From Cryobacterium psychrophilum (GTDB lineage: Bacteria; Actinomycetota; Actinomycetes; Actinomycetales; Microbacteriaceae), in contig NZ_SODI01000001.1 of assembly GCF_004365915.1 (NCBI RefSeq), forward strand, positions 806,001 to 870,000: 64,000 nucleotides of DNA, read 5' to 3'. This document shows, one piece after another, positions 7,659 through 17,912 of the stretch. The notes beneath the pieces were generated by a model. The model saw only the letters and a list, made by a program, of their open reading frames with translations, made no database searches and was not told where the DNA came from. Numbering within the stretch: position 1 is the first letter of the stretch; every line of letters begins with the position of its first letter. The translations under genes and the position numbers were made by a program.

Positions 7659-10577
7659 TTAGACCCGCGGCTTTTCCTTCATTTCGATCGTCTCGATCTC
7701 ATCGCCGATCTGGATGTCGTTGAACTTGCCCAGTCCGATACCACACTCGAAGTCCGTACGGACCTCGGTGACATCGTCCTTGAAGCGACGCAGCGATTCG
7801 ATGCCCAGGCTGTCCCCCACCACGACGCCGTCGCGGATGACGCGAGCCTTGGCGTTTCTGGTGATGGTTCCGGAGCGAACGATAACGCCGGCGACGTTTC
7901 CGAACTTGGACGAGCTGAAGACCTCGCGGATCTCGGCGACACCACTCTGCACCTCTTCGAACTCGGGCTTGAGCATTCCCTTGAGGGAGCTCTCAATGTC
8001 CTCGAGCGCGGAGTAGATGACGGAGTAGAAACGCACGTCCACACCTTCGCGAGAAGCACGTTCACGTGCCTTCGTGTCGGGGCGAACGTTGAATCCAATG
8101 ATGATGGCGTTGTCGACGGTAGCGAGGTTGACGTCGCTCTCGGTGACCGCACCGACACCACGGTGGATGATGCGCAGCTGTACGGAATCGTCGACCTCGA
8201 TCTTGAGGAGCGACTCTTCCAGTGCCTCAACGGCACCGGAAACGTCACCCTTGATGATGAGGTTGAGCGACTCGACCTTGCCCTCTTCGAGTGCACGGGT
8301 GAAGTCTTCGAGGCTGATGCGCTTGCGGGCCTTGGCCAGCAGTGCGTTGCGCTGGGCGGCTTCACGCTTCTCGGCGATCTGACGCGCGGTGCGGTCTTCC
8401 TGGATGACCAGGAAGGTGTCACCGGCACGAGGAACGCTCGAGAGGCCCTGCACCTGGACGGCGCGTGACGGGGTGGCCGCGAGGACCGCGTTGCCATTCT
8501 CGTCAGCCATGGCACGAACGCGGCCATAGGCCGTTCCGGCAACAATCGAGTCTCCGATGTGCAGGGTTCCCGACTGGATGAGCACTGTTGCGACGGCGCC
8601 GCGGCCCTTGTCGAGCTTGGCCTCGATGGCCACACCGCGAGCATCCTTATCGGGGTTTGCACGCATGTCGAGTCCGGCATCCGCTACGAGCAGCACGGCG
8701 TCCAGGATTTCCTGGATTCCGGTCTTGTTCTTAGCCGAAACGTCGACGAACATGACGTCTCCACCGTATTCTTCGGCCACGAGACCGAACTCGGTGAGCT
8801 GCTGGCGAACCTTCTGCGGGTTGGCGCCAGGCTTGTCAACCTTGTTGACTGCAACCACGATCGGCACGTCAGCGGCCTGTGCGTGGTTGAGTGCCTCAAT
8901 GGTCTGCGGCATGATGCCGTCGTCGGCGGCGACCACGAGGATCGCGATGTCCGTCACCTGCGCACCACGAGCACGCATGGCGGTGAACGCCTCGTGGCCC
9001 GGTGTGTCAATGAAGGTGATGGCGCGGTCGATGCCCTCGTGCTCGCTGACGACCTGGTACGCACCGATGTGCTGCGTGATGCCTCCGGCCTCACCGGCGG
9101 CAACCTTGGCGTTACGGATCGCGTCGAGCAGTGCGGTCTTACCGTGGTCGACGTGGCCCATGACCGTGACGACGGGAGGACGAATCTGGAGCTGTTCGTC
9201 GGTTTCTTCTTCGAGTTCCTGGTCGATGTCGATGTCGAAGGCCAGCAGAAGCTCGCGATCCTCATCGTCAGGCGAGACCATCTGGATCTTGTAACCGAGC
9301 TCGCTGCCGAGCACGTCGAAGGTGGCCTCGTCGAGGGACTCCGTTGCCGTTGCCATCTCACCGAGGTGGAACAGCACGGTAACGAGGTTTCCGGGGCTCG
9401 CGTCAATCTTGTCGGCGAAGTCCGTGATCGAGGCACCGCGACGCAGGCGAACAACGGTTCCACCGTCGCCACGGGGTACGCTCACGCCACCCAGCGACGG
9501 GGCTTCGCGCAGTTCGAATTCTGCTCTCTTCGTGCGCTTGGACTTGCGTGCCTTGTTCTTGCCGCCACCACGACCGAATGCACCAGCGGTTCCACCGCCG
9601 GGGCCGCGACCGCGACCAGCGCCGCCGCCTGCGGGCCGGGGCGGGCCAAAGCCGGGCGCGCCGGCCGGTGCTCCACCAGGACGCGCGGGGCGTGCGCCAC
9701 CGGCGCCGCCGGGTGCTCCGCCGGGACGCTGGAATGCGCCGGGGCGCTGACCAAAGCCGGTCGGGCGAGCGGCCTGACCGGGTCCGCCGGGGCGAGGAGC
9801 CCCCGGGCGAGGCTGCGCGGGGCGGGGGATGTTGCTCGGGCTGGGCGCCGCGGGACGCTGACCCATGCCCTGCGCGCTTGCGAACGGGTTATTACCCGGA
9901 CGCGGCGGCTGGGCGGGGCGCTGGCCCATGCCCTGGTTACTGGCGAAGGGGTTGTTTCCCGGACGTGCTGCTCCGGGGCGAGGCATCCCCGGCTTGACCG
10001 GAGTGGCCGAGCCACCCTTGGTTTTTGCGGCGGGGGTCTCTGTACTCGGCGTCGCCTCTGGTTCGGCGGCAGCTGCCTTGTCTGCTGCCGCTGCCTTTTC
10101 GGCGGCCGCGGCCTTCTCCGCGGCCTGCGCCTGGCGTTCGGCAACCGTGAGCGGTGCGACGGGAACCGGCGCGGCCTCAGTTGCTTCGGCCGGCTCTGCC
10201 ACGACGGCGGCAGGCTGAGGTGCGGGCGCTCCAGGGGTGGGACGCGCTCCGGGCTTGACGCCCGGCTTCATTGCGCCGGGCTTGACCACTCCAGGCTTGA
10301 CGCCTGTGCTCGGCCGCGGGCCGGGTGCAGGCGCCTTTGTGGTGGCGGCCGTGGCCGTACCCGTCGGTGCGTCCGAGGCGGGAGCTGCCGGGTTGGCAGC
10401 CTTGGCGCTCGCGCTCTCAGCTTCCAGGGCGGCACGAAGCCGTCTGGCCACCGGGGGCTCAACGCTACTGGACGGTCCCTTGACGAACTCGCCCATTTCT
10501 TTCAATTTTGCAAGGGCAACCTTGCTGTCGACTCCGAGCTCGCTAGCGATCTCGTGTACGCGTGGTTTTGCAGCCAC
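7659..10577 (-). CDS. infB: Translation initiation factor IF-2
   Basis: GTPase that places initiator tRNA on the 30S subunit. From the GTG at 10577 (AGGAG just upstream) it is about 972 residues and begins [16 protein letters not shown], the IF2 N-terminal helix. Then comes a very long Pro/Ala/Gly-rich linker (about residues 60-340) with repeated NPFAS-GMGQRPA-type blocks, a basic segment [17 protein letters not shown], the second IF2-N domain, and the GTPase domain with [16 protein letters not shown] and NKVDKP. Domains II to IV complete the protein. An in-frame GTG at 10601 is possible but less well placed. Downstream of ylxR by 76 bp. Confidence 0.97.
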   Translation of the reverse strand: MAAKPRVHEIASELGVDSKVALAKLKEMGEFVKGPSSSVEPPVARRLRAALEAESASAKAANPAAPASDAPTGTATAATTKAPAPGPRPSTGVKPGVVKPGAMKPGVKPGARPTPGAPAPQPAAVVAEPAEATEAAPVPVAPLTVAERQAQAAEKAAAAEKAAAADKAAAAEPEATPSTETPAAKTKGGSATPVKPGMPRPGAARPGNNPFASNQGMGQRPAQPPRPGNNPFASAQGMGQRPAAPSPSNIPRPAQPRPGAPRPGGPGQAARPTGFGQRPGAFQRPGGAPGGAGGARPARPGGAPAGAPGFGPPRPAGGGAGRGRGPGGGTAGAFGRGGGKNKARKSKRTKRAEFELREAPSLGGVSVPRGDGGTVVRLRRGASITDFADKIDASPGNLVTVLFHLGEMATATESLDEATFDVLGSELGYKIQMVSPDDEDRELLLAFDIDIDQELEEETDEQLQIRPPVVTVMGHVDHGKTALLDAIRNAKVAAGEAGGITQHIGAYQVVSEHEGIDRAITFIDTPGHEAFTAMRARGAQVTDIAILVVAADDGIMPQTIEALNHAQAADVPIVVAVNKVDKPGANPQKVRQQLTEFGLVAEEYGGDVMFVDVSAKNKTGIQEILDAVLLVADAGLDMRANPDKDARGVAIEAKLDKGRGAVATVLIQSGTLHIGDSIVAGTAYGRVRAMADENGNAVLAATPSRAVQVQGLSSVPRAGDTFLVIQEDRTARQIAEKREAAQRNALLAKARKRISLEDFTRALEEGKVESLNLIIKGDVSGAVEALEESLLKIEVDDSVQLRIIHRGVGAVTESDVNLATVDNAIIIGFNVRPDTKARERASREGVDVRFYSVIYSALEDIESSLKGMLKPEFEEVQSGVAEIREVFSSSKFGNVAGVIVRSGTITRNAKARVIRDGVVVGDSLGIESLRRFKDDVTEVRTDFECGIGLGKFNDIQIGDEIETIEMKEKPRV

Positions 10578-10653
10578 AATTCTCCTGTTCCGGGCCTGCA
10601 CCCGGAAAGGGGCAGACCGTTAGTAACGGACGGGTCTCATTTCGAGCCGCTCA

Positions 10654-10911
10654 TTAGTTATCCATAAGCCAAGTCAGCCTGTTCTCTAGTTGTTTCGCGT
10701 CCAGCGAACTGGTCACGCGAAGGGCACGCACGAAAGCGCGTCGCCTCTGTGCGTCTTGGAAGCACGAGACGGTCGGATGCAACCACGCGCCCCTGCCGGG
10801 GAGAGTAGCGGTTTCATCCACCACGATCTCTGGCCCACGGGCGACGATCCTCATGAGTGAAGAACGTTCGGCGCGCGAACGGCATCCAATGCACGTTCTA
10901 ACGGAGTCCAT
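10654..10911 (-). CDS. ylxR: YlxR family RNA-binding protein (DUF448)
   Basis: 85 residues, found between nusA and infB in most Gram-positive bacteria. Signature motifs are visible: RTCIGCR near the N-terminus and LPGRGAWLHP in the middle. In Firmicutes the homologue (RnpM) binds RNase P RNA and has also been reported as a nucleoid-associated regulator; which applies here is unknown. It starts 8 bp after the nusA stop, so it is cotranscribed with nusA and probably with infB. Confidence 0.93.
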   Translation of the reverse strand: MDSVRTCIGCRSRAERSSLMRIVARGPEIVVDETATLPGRGAWLHPTVSCFQDAQRRRAFVRALRVTSSLDAKQLENRLTWLMDN

Positions 10912-10919
10912 CGTACCCC

Positions 10920-11930
10920 CTATTCGGCATCCTCCAGAATGCTGTCCGGCTGAATGTCGATTTTGGCACCCGTCAGCTTGGCCGCGAGGCGCGCATTCTG
11001 GCCCTCTTTGCCAATCGCGAGAGAGAGCTGATAGTCGGGAACCAATGCTCGAACGGCCTTGATCGACTCATCAATCACGTAGGCGCTCGTCACCTTGGCG
11101 GGCGACAGTGCACTGGCGACAAAGGTGGCCAGGTCGGGCGAAAAGTCGACGACATCGATCTTTTCGTTGTTGAGCTCGTTCGTGACGGCGCGTACGCGCT
11201 GGCCGAGTTCACCGATGCAGGCACCCTTGGCGTTCACGCCCGCTTCGGTCGCCCGAACGGCGATCTTGGTGCGGTGTCCGGCTTCACGCGCAAGGGAGAC
11301 GATTTCCACGACGCCGCTGGCGATTTCCGGCACCTCGAGAGCAAAAAGCTTGCGCACGAGCGAGGGGTGGGTGCGTGAAACGGTGATCTGCGGGCCCTTG
11401 AGACCACGTGCAACCGTCGTAACGAACACGCGGATGCGCGCGCCGTGCACGTAAGTCTCGCTCGGAACCTGCTCCTCGGGAGGCATGATGGCCTCGATGC
11501 TGCCCAGGTCAATGTGAATCATGCGCGGGTTGGGACCCTGCTGGATGATCCCGGCGACAATGTCACCTTCGCGGCCCTTGAACTCGCCGAGAACAGCGTC
11601 ATCCGCGAGGTCGCGGAGACGCTGGTTGATGACCTGCTTGGCCGCGAACGCCGCGATTCGACCGAAGTCTGTCGGGTTGCTGATGGCTTCACCGATGACG
11701 TTGTCATCTTCGTCGTGCTCTGGAACGTAGATGTCTACGTGCCCGTTCTTGCGGTCGAGTACAACGCGTACTCCCGCCTCTTCCATGGCTGCCTGCTTCG
11801 TGGGCTCATCCGGGTGGGTGTGCTTCAGATAGGCCGTCAGGATTGCCTGCTCAATAATCTGCACGAGTTCCTCGAAGGGAATCTCTTTCTCGCGCTCCAA
11901 TTGCCGCAAAACACTGAGGTCGATGTCCAT
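10920..11930 (-). CDS. nusA: Transcription termination/antitermination protein NusA
   Basis: RNA polymerase-binding factor acting in pausing, termination and antitermination. 336 residues, the short actinobacterial form without the C-terminal acidic repeats of E. coli. It starts MDIDLSVLRQLEREKEI, followed by an S1 domain (GEFKGREGDIVAGIIQQ) and two KH domains (GACIGELGQRVRAVTNEL and LAIGKEGQNARLAAKLTG). The ATG at 11930 has a strong GAGGAGG upstream. In many bacteria rimP lies directly 5' of nusA; here the next gene upstream is proS, after only 102 bp. Confidence 0.96.
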   Translation of the reverse strand: MDIDLSVLRQLEREKEIPFEELVQIIEQAILTAYLKHTHPDEPTKQAAMEEAGVRVVLDRKNGHVDIYVPEHDEDDNVIGEAISNPTDFGRIAAFAAKQVINQRLRDLADDAVLGEFKGREGDIVAGIIQQGPNPRMIHIDLGSIEAIMPPEEQVPSETYVHGARIRVFVTTVARGLKGPQITVSRTHPSLVRKLFALEVPEIASGVVEIVSLAREAGHRTKIAVRATEAGVNAKGACIGELGQRVRAVTNELNNEKIDVVDFSPDLATFVASALSPAKVTSAYVIDESIKAVRALVPDYQLSLAIGKEGQNARLAAKLTGAKIDIQPDSILEDAE

Positions 11931-12032
11931 GGCCGGCCTCCTCTATTCAGATCTTGCCGCCGCGAAACTGCGCAGCGGGCTCACGTCTAAAGGTACCCGA
12001 CTCCGGGGGCCATTGTCACCGCAGCCGAGGGT

Positions 12033-13796
12033 CTAGGCGAAGTGCGCGGCCACGTCAGCAACCGTGACCTGCTCGCGCTCCCCCGTGCTGCGATTCCAGA
12101 GTTCCACAATGCCGTCGGCCGCTCCGCGTCCCACAATAACGATCCACGGCACGCCGATGAGCTCCGCGTCACCGAACTTCACGCCGGGCGATACCTTGCG
12201 GCGGTCGTCGTACAAGACCTCACGGTTGGAGGCCTCGAGGGCGGTCACGACGAGCTCAGACGTCTCGAAGACGATCTCGTCCCGGCCGGTCGCGATCACG
12301 TGCACGTCGAAGGGAGCAACGGCCTCTGGCCAGATGAGGCCCTTTGCGTCGTTGTTGAGTTCGGCGATGACCGCGAGGATGCGGGTGACACCGATTCCGT
12401 AGGACCCCATGGTCACGGTCACGAGCTTGCCATTCTCATCCAACACTTTGAGCCCCAGGATCTCCGCGTACTTGCGTCCGAGTTGGAACACATGTCCAAT
12501 TTCCATTCCGCGAATGAGTTCGACCGGTCCGGAGCCATCGGGCGCCGGGTCCCCGGCGCGCACGTCGGAGGCCTCCACGATCGAGTCAACGGAGAAGTCA
12601 CGCCCGGCAACGAGACCGAAGGCGTGGCGTCCTGCCTCGTTGGCGCCGGTGATCCACTCGGTGCCGGCAACAACGCGCGGGTCGACGAAGAAACGTATGC
12701 CGGTGGTCGACTTCTCGCCGAGCACTGCTCCGGCCGCGCTCCACGGTCCGATGTAGCCCTTGACCAGGCCAGGCTTCTTGGCGAAGTCGCCCTCGTTTGC
12801 GGCTTCAACCTCGGCGGGGCCGAAGGCCACCTCCACGCGCTTGAGGTCGACGTCCCGGTCACCGGGAACGCCGATCGCGATGATCTCGCGGGTACCGTCA
12901 GGCTGGATGAGCGCCAGCACAACGTTTTTCAGCGTGTCGGCCGCGGTCCACTCCCGACCGTCGGGGCGGGGCTGCTCGGCGTTGGCCTTGTCGACCAGAG
13001 TCTGAATCGTGGGAGTGTCCGGCGTGTCGAATACCGCGGCAGCAGGCAGCGCGGTCCAGTCGGTAGCGGGCGGGGCGATTGTGCGGAACGCCTCGACGTT
13101 GGCCGTGTACCCGCCTGCGGAGCGCACGAACGTGTCTTCGCCGACCATGGTGGGGTGCAGGAACTCTTCGCTCTTGGACCCACCCATGGCGCCGGCATCC
13201 GCTTGCACAATGGCGTATTCGAGGCCGAAGCGGGTGAAGATGCGCTCGTAGGCGTCGCGCTGCGCCTGGTAGCTCGCGTCGAGCCCGGCGTCGGTGTAGT
13301 CGAAGGAGTAAGCGTCTTTCATGGTGAATTCGCGGCCGCGCAGCAGGCCACCGCGGGAGCGTGCCTCGTCGCGGTACTTGTCCTGGATCTGGTAGATCGA
13401 CAGCGGCAGATCCTTGTAGCTGCTGTACAGGTCTTTCACGAGCAGCGTGAAGACCTCTTCGTGGGTGGGGGCGAGAAGCATGTCGGAGCCCTTGCGGTCC
13501 TGCAGGCGAAACAGGCCGTCGCCATACTCGTTCCAGCGGCCCGTGAGCTCGTAGGGTTCGCGCGGCAGCAGCGCCGGAAAGTGCACCTCGTAGGCGCCCG
13601 CGGCCGTCATCTCCTCGCGGATGATCTTCTCGACTTTCGCCTTCACTCGCAGCCCGAGGGGCAGCCAGGCGAAGATACCGGGAGCCTGGCGACGGATGTA
13701 TCCAGCGCGCACCAGAAGGCGGTGGCTGGTCACCTCGGCGTCGGAGGGATCTTCGCGGAGTGTACGGAGGAAGTAGTTAGAGAGACGTGTAGGCAC
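12033..13796 (-). CDS. proS: Prolyl-tRNA synthetase
   Basis: Class II aminoacyl-tRNA synthetase of the bacterial type, 587 residues. It starts from GTG with [15 protein letters not shown]. Class II motif 2 is in [20 protein letters not shown] (about residues 138-157) and motif 3 in [16 protein letters not shown]. An editing (INS) domain lies between them and an anticodon-binding domain at the C-terminus. Upstream is a 250 bp region leading to the divergent DUF222 gene. It is probably the first gene of the transcript that continues into nusA. Confidence 0.96.
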   Translation of the reverse strand: MPTRLSNYFLRTLREDPSDAEVTSHRLLVRAGYIRRQAPGIFAWLPLGLRVKAKVEKIIREEMTAAGAYEVHFPALLPREPYELTGRWNEYGDGLFRLQDRKGSDMLLAPTHEEVFTLLVKDLYSSYKDLPLSIYQIQDKYRDEARSRGGLLRGREFTMKDAYSFDYTDAGLDASYQAQRDAYERIFTRFGLEYAIVQADAGAMGGSKSEEFLHPTMVGEDTFVRSAGGYTANVEAFRTIAPPATDWTALPAAAVFDTPDTPTIQTLVDKANAEQPRPDGREWTAADTLKNVVLALIQPDGTREIIAIGVPGDRDVDLKRVEVAFGPAEVEAANEGDFAKKPGLVKGYIGPWSAAGAVLGEKSTTGIRFFVDPRVVAGTEWITGANEAGRHAFGLVAGRDFSVDSIVEASDVRAGDPAPDGSGPVELIRGMEIGHVFQLGRKYAEILGLKVLDENGKLVTVTMGSYGIGVTRILAVIAELNNDAKGLIWPEAVAPFDVHVIATGRDEIVFETSELVVTALEASNREVLYDDRRKVSPGVKFGDAELIGVPWIVIVGRGAADGIVELWNRSTGEREQVTVADVAAHFA

Positions 13797-13991
13797 CCGA
13801 CTACCTTACGGTGAACCGGCGCCTTCCCCCACAGGGCGATCTCGCGGGTGCCGCTGAGCGCCAATTTCAGGGCCGCGGATGGGCCGGCAGGTGGGCCGCG
13901 ACCGGGCCGGGAACACCCGCCGTTGCCGCTCCTGCGGGCGTCGGAGGGCTCATTCGCGCCCTCCGGTCAGGGTAATCAACTACGAGAGTTC

Positions 13992-15524
13992 TAAAGATTT
14001 AGGTGAGCAACTCTCGCGTTTACGTTCGATTCGCGCTAAAATGGGGGTATGTTCACGACGGTGAAGTCCGGAGCTGAGATGGTCGCCCTGCTACTGCAGG
14101 CCGGCGAACTCGTCACGGCCGCCCTCGCCGGAGTGCAGTTCAGCCTCCTCGATGATGACGATGCACTCAGCGTGATGGGCGCGCTGGAGGCCGTGGGGCG
14201 TCGGGTGGATGGTGGCCGGATCAGCTCCGCGGCCAATGTCGGGTTTCGCGCCGACTCCGGCCTCGGGCATGACTCGCTCGCGTGGAAGAACGGATGCCGC
14301 GGCAAGTTCGAACTGATCACCGGGGTGACGCGTATCTCGAGTAGCGAGGCGAAGCGGCGGATGCGCCTCGGCGGCACCATCACCGGGGTCTCGTCCGCGA
14401 CCAGCGGCCTGGTCGGGCAAGTCATGCCGGTGCGGCACCCCGCCGTCGCCGAGAGTCTGGCCGCCGGGGAACTCGGCATCGACGCCGCCGACGTCATCGT
14501 CACCGCTCTGGAGCAGATCTCGACCCGGGTCGCCCCGGACGACCTCGACCGGGCCGAACGCGCCCTGGTGGCGTCGGCGACGGGGGCGATCACCCCGGAG
14601 ACCGAAGGACTCCCGGGTGCGGGGATCGCGTTCAGTGCCGACCTCATTCGGGCGCAGGCCCACGAATGGGCGGCGATGCTCGACCCTGATGGGGCGGCGC
14701 CGAGCGACGACAAGACGGCCGCGAAGAGCACGTTCGGGTTCGGGCTCCTGCGGGATGGGCTGTATCCGCTGCGCGGCGGCGTGACGCCCGACCTCCGCGG
14801 CGTGATGAACGGGGTGTTCAACACGTTCCTCAGTGCCCACGCGGCACCCGCGTTTCCGTCGGCGGAGGACCAGGCGCGCCTGGAGGCCGGGGAACTCATC
14901 CCCGGCGCCGAAGAAGCCGTCGACGACCGCACCGGCGGCGAGAAGTGCGCCGACATTCTGCGGGCGGTGTTCGAAAAGACCGCCCGAGACCCGAAAACCC
15001 CGACCATGGGCGGCGCGGCGCCCGTCGTGATGGTGCACGTGAACGCCCGCGACCTGAAGAACGGTCGCGGCGTCGGCTGGATCGACGGCGTGGACGCCCC
15101 GATCAGCCTTCGCAGCGTAAACCAGCGGCTGTGCGCGGGCGGCTACCAGCAGGTCATCATCGGCGACGACGGCCACGTACTGCACCTCGGAGCGAAGGAA
15201 CGCTTCTTCAGCCCCGCCCAGCGCCGCGCGATCGCCGCCCGCGACGGCGGCTGCGTCATCCCCGGCTGCAAAATCGCGGCCGCCTGGTGCGAGGTGCACC
15301 ACGTGATCCCGTGGCAATCTCAGGGAAAGACCGACGTGGAAAACGGTGTGCTGCTGTGCTGGTTCCACCACCACACCATTGACACCGCCGGGTGGGACAT
15401 CCAGATGATCAACGGCCGGCCTCACCTGCGCGGCCCGGTGCTCTTCGACCCCACCCGAACCTGGCGACCCGCCGCCGCACACCGCGCCAACACACCCAGC
15501 AGTGACCCGCCGTGGCTCAGATCG
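13992..15524 (+). repeat. Direct repeat copy 1 (DUF222/HNH gene with its leader)
   Basis: About 1.53 kb nearly identical to 21743-23275, in the same orientation 7.75 kb apart. Identity begins about 55 bp before the start codon (TAGGTGAGCAACTCTCGCG at 14000) and ends about ten bases before the stop. Differences cluster near both gene ends while the middle is almost unchanged, as expected after gene conversion. No target-site duplications or terminal inverted repeats were seen. Confidence 0.9.
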
Positions 15525-15533
15525 AAGCAGTGA
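14049..15533 (+). CDS. DUF222 / 13E12-repeat family HNH endonuclease, copy 1
   Basis: 494 residues. The N-terminal two-thirds is the DUF222 domain; the C-terminus is an HNH nuclease with CVIPGC, CEVHHVIPW, ENGVLLCWFHHH (about residues 408-455), so the HNH triad and metal-ligand cysteines are intact. Such proteins are multicopy in actinobacteria; their role is not established, though spread by recombination or as selfish nuclease genes has been proposed. The ATG has only the G-rich run ATGGGGGT directly before it, so the leader is atypical. It has a near-identical sister at 21800-23281. An 8 bp hairpin (13942-13965) lies upstream in an otherwise featureless gap. Confidence 0.9.
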   Translation: MFTTVKSGAEMVALLLQAGELVTAALAGVQFSLLDDDDALSVMGALEAVGRRVDGGRISSAANVGFRADSGLGHDSLAWKNGCRGKFELITGVTRISSSEAKRRMRLGGTITGVSSATSGLVGQVMPVRHPAVAESLAAGELGIDAADVIVTALEQISTRVAPDDLDRAERALVASATGAITPETEGLPGAGIAFSADLIRAQAHEWAAMLDPDGAAPSDDKTAAKSTFGFGLLRDGLYPLRGGVTPDLRGVMNGVFNTFLSAHAAPAFPSAEDQARLEAGELIPGAEEAVDDRTGGEKCADILRAVFEKTARDPKTPTMGGAAPVVMVHVNARDLKNGRGVGWIDGVDAPISLRSVNQRLCAGGYQQVIIGDDGHVLHLGAKERFFSPAQRRAIAARDGGCVIPGCKIAAAWCEVHHVIPWQSQGKTDVENGVLLCWFHHHTIDTAGWDIQMINGRPHLRGPVLFDPTRTWRPAAAHRANTPSSDPPWLRSKQ

Positions 15534-15621
15534 AGAGCGCGGAGCAGTTGCACCCTACGGCCCGCCCCGGACAGACTTGCCGAACCAACAGCGGAGGCAA
15601 ACGCTTCGCTCGCCGCCGGTC

Positions 15622-16005
15622 TTAGAAGGGCACGCCGCAGACCAGCGCTGCGTTGGCGTAGGGCGTCGCCTCACCGGTGCGAATGAACAGGGCAGCCGTC
15701 TTGGATAGCTCTTTCACATCGACATGGCTTCGAAGCTCGATATTGTCGAATCGGCTCGTGAGCCAGTGCTCCGCCACCGTCGACCGAATCTCCTCCGCAG
15801 CGACGCACCGTTCAAACACGGCCTCCTCAAGCAGAGCATCGAGCACCTGCTCAAACCGGGGAACGCCATGCACGAGGGCGAGGTCGATGACCGTGACCCC
15901 GGCCGGTATCGGCAGGCCACAATCGGCCACGATCACGACGTCAAGGTGACCCAGGCGGCTGATCGCCGCGTTCAGGTCGGCATTCAGAATTCCGCGGCGC
16001 TTCAT
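15622..16005 (-). CDS. rbsD: D-ribose pyranase
   Basis: Converts beta-pyranose to beta-furanose ribose so that ribokinase can act. 127 residues starting MKRRGILNADLNAAISRLGH, a standard RbsD N-terminus with the catalytic His at about residue 20; YANAALVCGVPF is the usual C-terminus. The ATG overlaps the ribokinase stop by four bases. Last gene of the ribose operon, ending 88 bp from the convergent DUF222 gene. Confidence 0.95.
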   Translation of the reverse strand: MKRRGILNADLNAAISRLGHLDVVIVADCGLPIPAGVTVIDLALVHGVPRFEQVLDALLEEAVFERCVAAEEIRSTVAEHWLTSRFDNIELRSHVDVKELSKTAALFIRTGEATPYANAALVCGVPF

Positions 16006-16925
16006 GCCGCCACCTCCGGAAGAACGTCGTCCAGCGTCGGATACGAGGGCTGCGTTCCATGACCCCGCACGGCGAAGGCGCCGACACGAACCGCCACCCG
16101 AACGCCGTCGACCAGCGTCGCACCGGCCGCAAGCTCCGCGCTCAACGCGCCGACGAAGGCGTCACCGGCGCCCGAGGAATCAATCGATTCCACCGTGGGC
16201 GCCGCAACCGAATGCGTTCCGGTCGAATCTGCGATGACAGCACCCAGCGGCCCACAGGTCACCACAACGGAGGCGATTCCCCACGCCCGAAGCGCGTCGG
16301 CAACTCCGGCGTCGTCGCCCGGCACATCCTGGCCGGCAGCCACCTGCTGGAGCAGTAGTCCTGCTTCGTGCTCGTTCACGACGAGCGGATCGGCCAGGCG
16401 CAGCGCCTCAGCGCCCACCGCAACCACGGGCGCGAGGTTCAATACCACCCGACCACTGGTCCGCAGCATCACGGCCGTGATCGTGCTGACCGGGATCTCC
16501 CCCTGGAGCACGACGACAGCCGCCGTCTCGAGCAGCGACGCGTGCTGCTCAGCGACATCCGCTGTGACCGCATCGTTGGCGCCCGGAACGACGATGATGG
16601 TATTTTCACCATCGGCGCCGACCGTGATCAGTGCCAGGCCCGTGGGGCCCGGCACCACTCGAACCAGTGAAACGTCAACACCGCTGCTCGTGAGCGTCGC
16701 GAGGGCAGTGGCCGCGTGCGCGTCGTCGCCGACCGCACCGATCATGCTCACACGTGCACCACGCAGGGCAGCAGCGACAGCCTGGTTCGCTCCCTTGCCG
16801 CCCGGCAGCACCTGCAGTGAGCCACCGATCAAGGTCTCTCCGGGTCGCGGGTGTCGATCGACCCTGACCACCTGGTCGACGTTGATGGATCCCACCACGA
16901 CGACGCGAGCTGCGGTGTGTGTCAT
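16002..16925 (-). CDS. rbsK: Ribokinase
   Basis: PfkB-family kinase phosphorylating ribose to ribose 5-phosphate. 307 residues: VVVVGSINVDQVVRVDRHP at the N-terminus, the GGKGANQAVAAA sugar-binding signature around residue 42, and the catalytic DSSGAGDAFVGAL motif (about residues 246-258) with the base Asp. Its ATG sits in a TAATG junction with rbsB and its stop overlaps rbsD, so all three are tightly coupled. The presence of rbsD supports ribose over other pentoses as substrate. Confidence 0.95.
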   Translation of the reverse strand: MTHTAARVVVVGSINVDQVVRVDRHPRPGETLIGGSLQVLPGGKGANQAVAAALRGARVSMIGAVGDDAHAATALATLTSSGVDVSLVRVVPGPTGLALITVGADGENTIIVVPGANDAVTADVAEQHASLLETAAVVVLQGEIPVSTITAVMLRTSGRVVLNLAPVVAVGAEALRLADPLVVNEHEAGLLLQQVAAGQDVPGDDAGVADALRAWGIASVVVTCGPLGAVIADSTGTHSVAAPTVESIDSSGAGDAFVGALSAELAAGATLVDGVRVAVRVGAFAVRGHGTQPSYPTLDDVLPEVAA

Positions 16926-17866
16926 TAGGAGAAGTCGCCGACGTTCTCCTTGGTGACCGATACGACCTCGACCGGAACGATCTCCTCAACCGTCTCACCG
17001 TTGATCGCCTTCAGTGCCTGCTCGACCGCGAGCTGTCCGAGCTTCGCGGGCTGCTGGGCAACCGTGCTGTGGAGTGTGCCGGCCGAGATGGCCTCGAAAC
17101 CGTCGCTGGTGCCGTCGAACCCGGCGACCATCACCTCGGTACCGGCGCGGGCGCCGAGCGACTGGATGGCGCCAAGGGCCATCTCGTCGTTCTCGGCGAA
17201 TATTCCGGTCACGCCGGCGTTGGCCTGCATGAGGTTGGTGGTCACGTCGAGCGCTGCGGCCCGGTCGAAGTTGGCGGTCTGCTCGGCGACGATCTGAATG
17301 TTCGGGTACGCCTTGATGCCTTCGCGGAATCCTTCGCCGCGGTCACGGCTGGCCGACGTGCCGGCGACGCCCTGCAAGATGATGACGCTGCCCGTCTCGC
17401 CCATCGATTCGGCGAGTGCGACAGCGGCCTGCGCTCCGCCCGCAACATTGTCGCTGGCGACCAGCGACACCACGTCGGCATCGTTCACGGTGCGGTCGAC
17501 CGCGATGACGGGGATGTTCGCCTTGTTCAGCGCGGTGACCGAGGGGCCGGCTGCGGCCGAGTCGACGGGGTTCACGATGACGGCCTTGGTGTTTCCGGCC
17601 ATCGCTGTCGCGAGCTGGTTGGCCTGGGTGGCCGAGTCATTCTGAGCGTCAACGATGTCGAGCTGCACGCCGGCCGACTTGGCGGCGGCCAGTGCGCCGT
17701 CGCGAAGGTCGACGAAGAAGGGGTTGTTGAGTGTGGAGAGGGCCATGACGATCTTGGTCTCCCCTTCGGCGGCCTCACTGGTGCGGTTGCAGCCGACCGT
17801 GCCGGCGAGAACGAGGGCAGCGACAGCGGAGAGCGTGGCTACCTTGCGGAATGCAGAAAACTTCAT
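16925..17866 (-). CDS. rbsB: Ribose ABC transporter substrate-binding lipoprotein
   Basis: 313 residues. A signal peptide with a lipobox-like end (ALVLAGTVGC) should give a lipid-anchored binding protein on the outer face of the membrane. The mature part is a periplasmic-binding protein type I fold: MALSTLNNPFFVDLRDGA, VNPVDSAAA, IPVIAVDR, ENDEMALGAIQSL and VAGFDGTSDG. The ATG at 17866 has AAGGA nine bases upstream; longer frames continuing upstream into rbsC are read-through. It precedes rbsK with TAATG coupling and follows the permease by 46 bp. Confidence 0.95.
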   Translation of the reverse strand: MKFSAFRKVATLSAVAALVLAGTVGCNRTSEAAEGETKIVMALSTLNNPFFVDLRDGALAAAKSAGVQLDIVDAQNDSATQANQLATAMAGNTKAVIVNPVDSAAAGPSVTALNKANIPVIAVDRTVNDADVVSLVASDNVAGGAQAAVALAESMGETGSVIILQGVAGTSASRDRGEGFREGIKAYPNIQIVAEQTANFDRAAALDVTTNLMQANAGVTGIFAENDEMALGAIQSLGARAGTEVMVAGFDGTSDGFEAISAGTLHSTVAQQPAKLGQLAVEQALKAINGETVEEIVPVEVVSVTKENVGDFS

Positions 17867-17912
17867 TGTCTTTTTCCTTGCGGGTTGAGGGTGGTGAATG
17901 TGAAAGAAGGGA

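Noticed and set aside
8559..10667. Long open frame antisense to infB (about 700 codons)
   Set aside because: It mirrors the codon positions of infB in GC-rich DNA; the sense strand has all IF-2 motifs and the antisense product is low-complexity Gly/Arg/Cys-rich.
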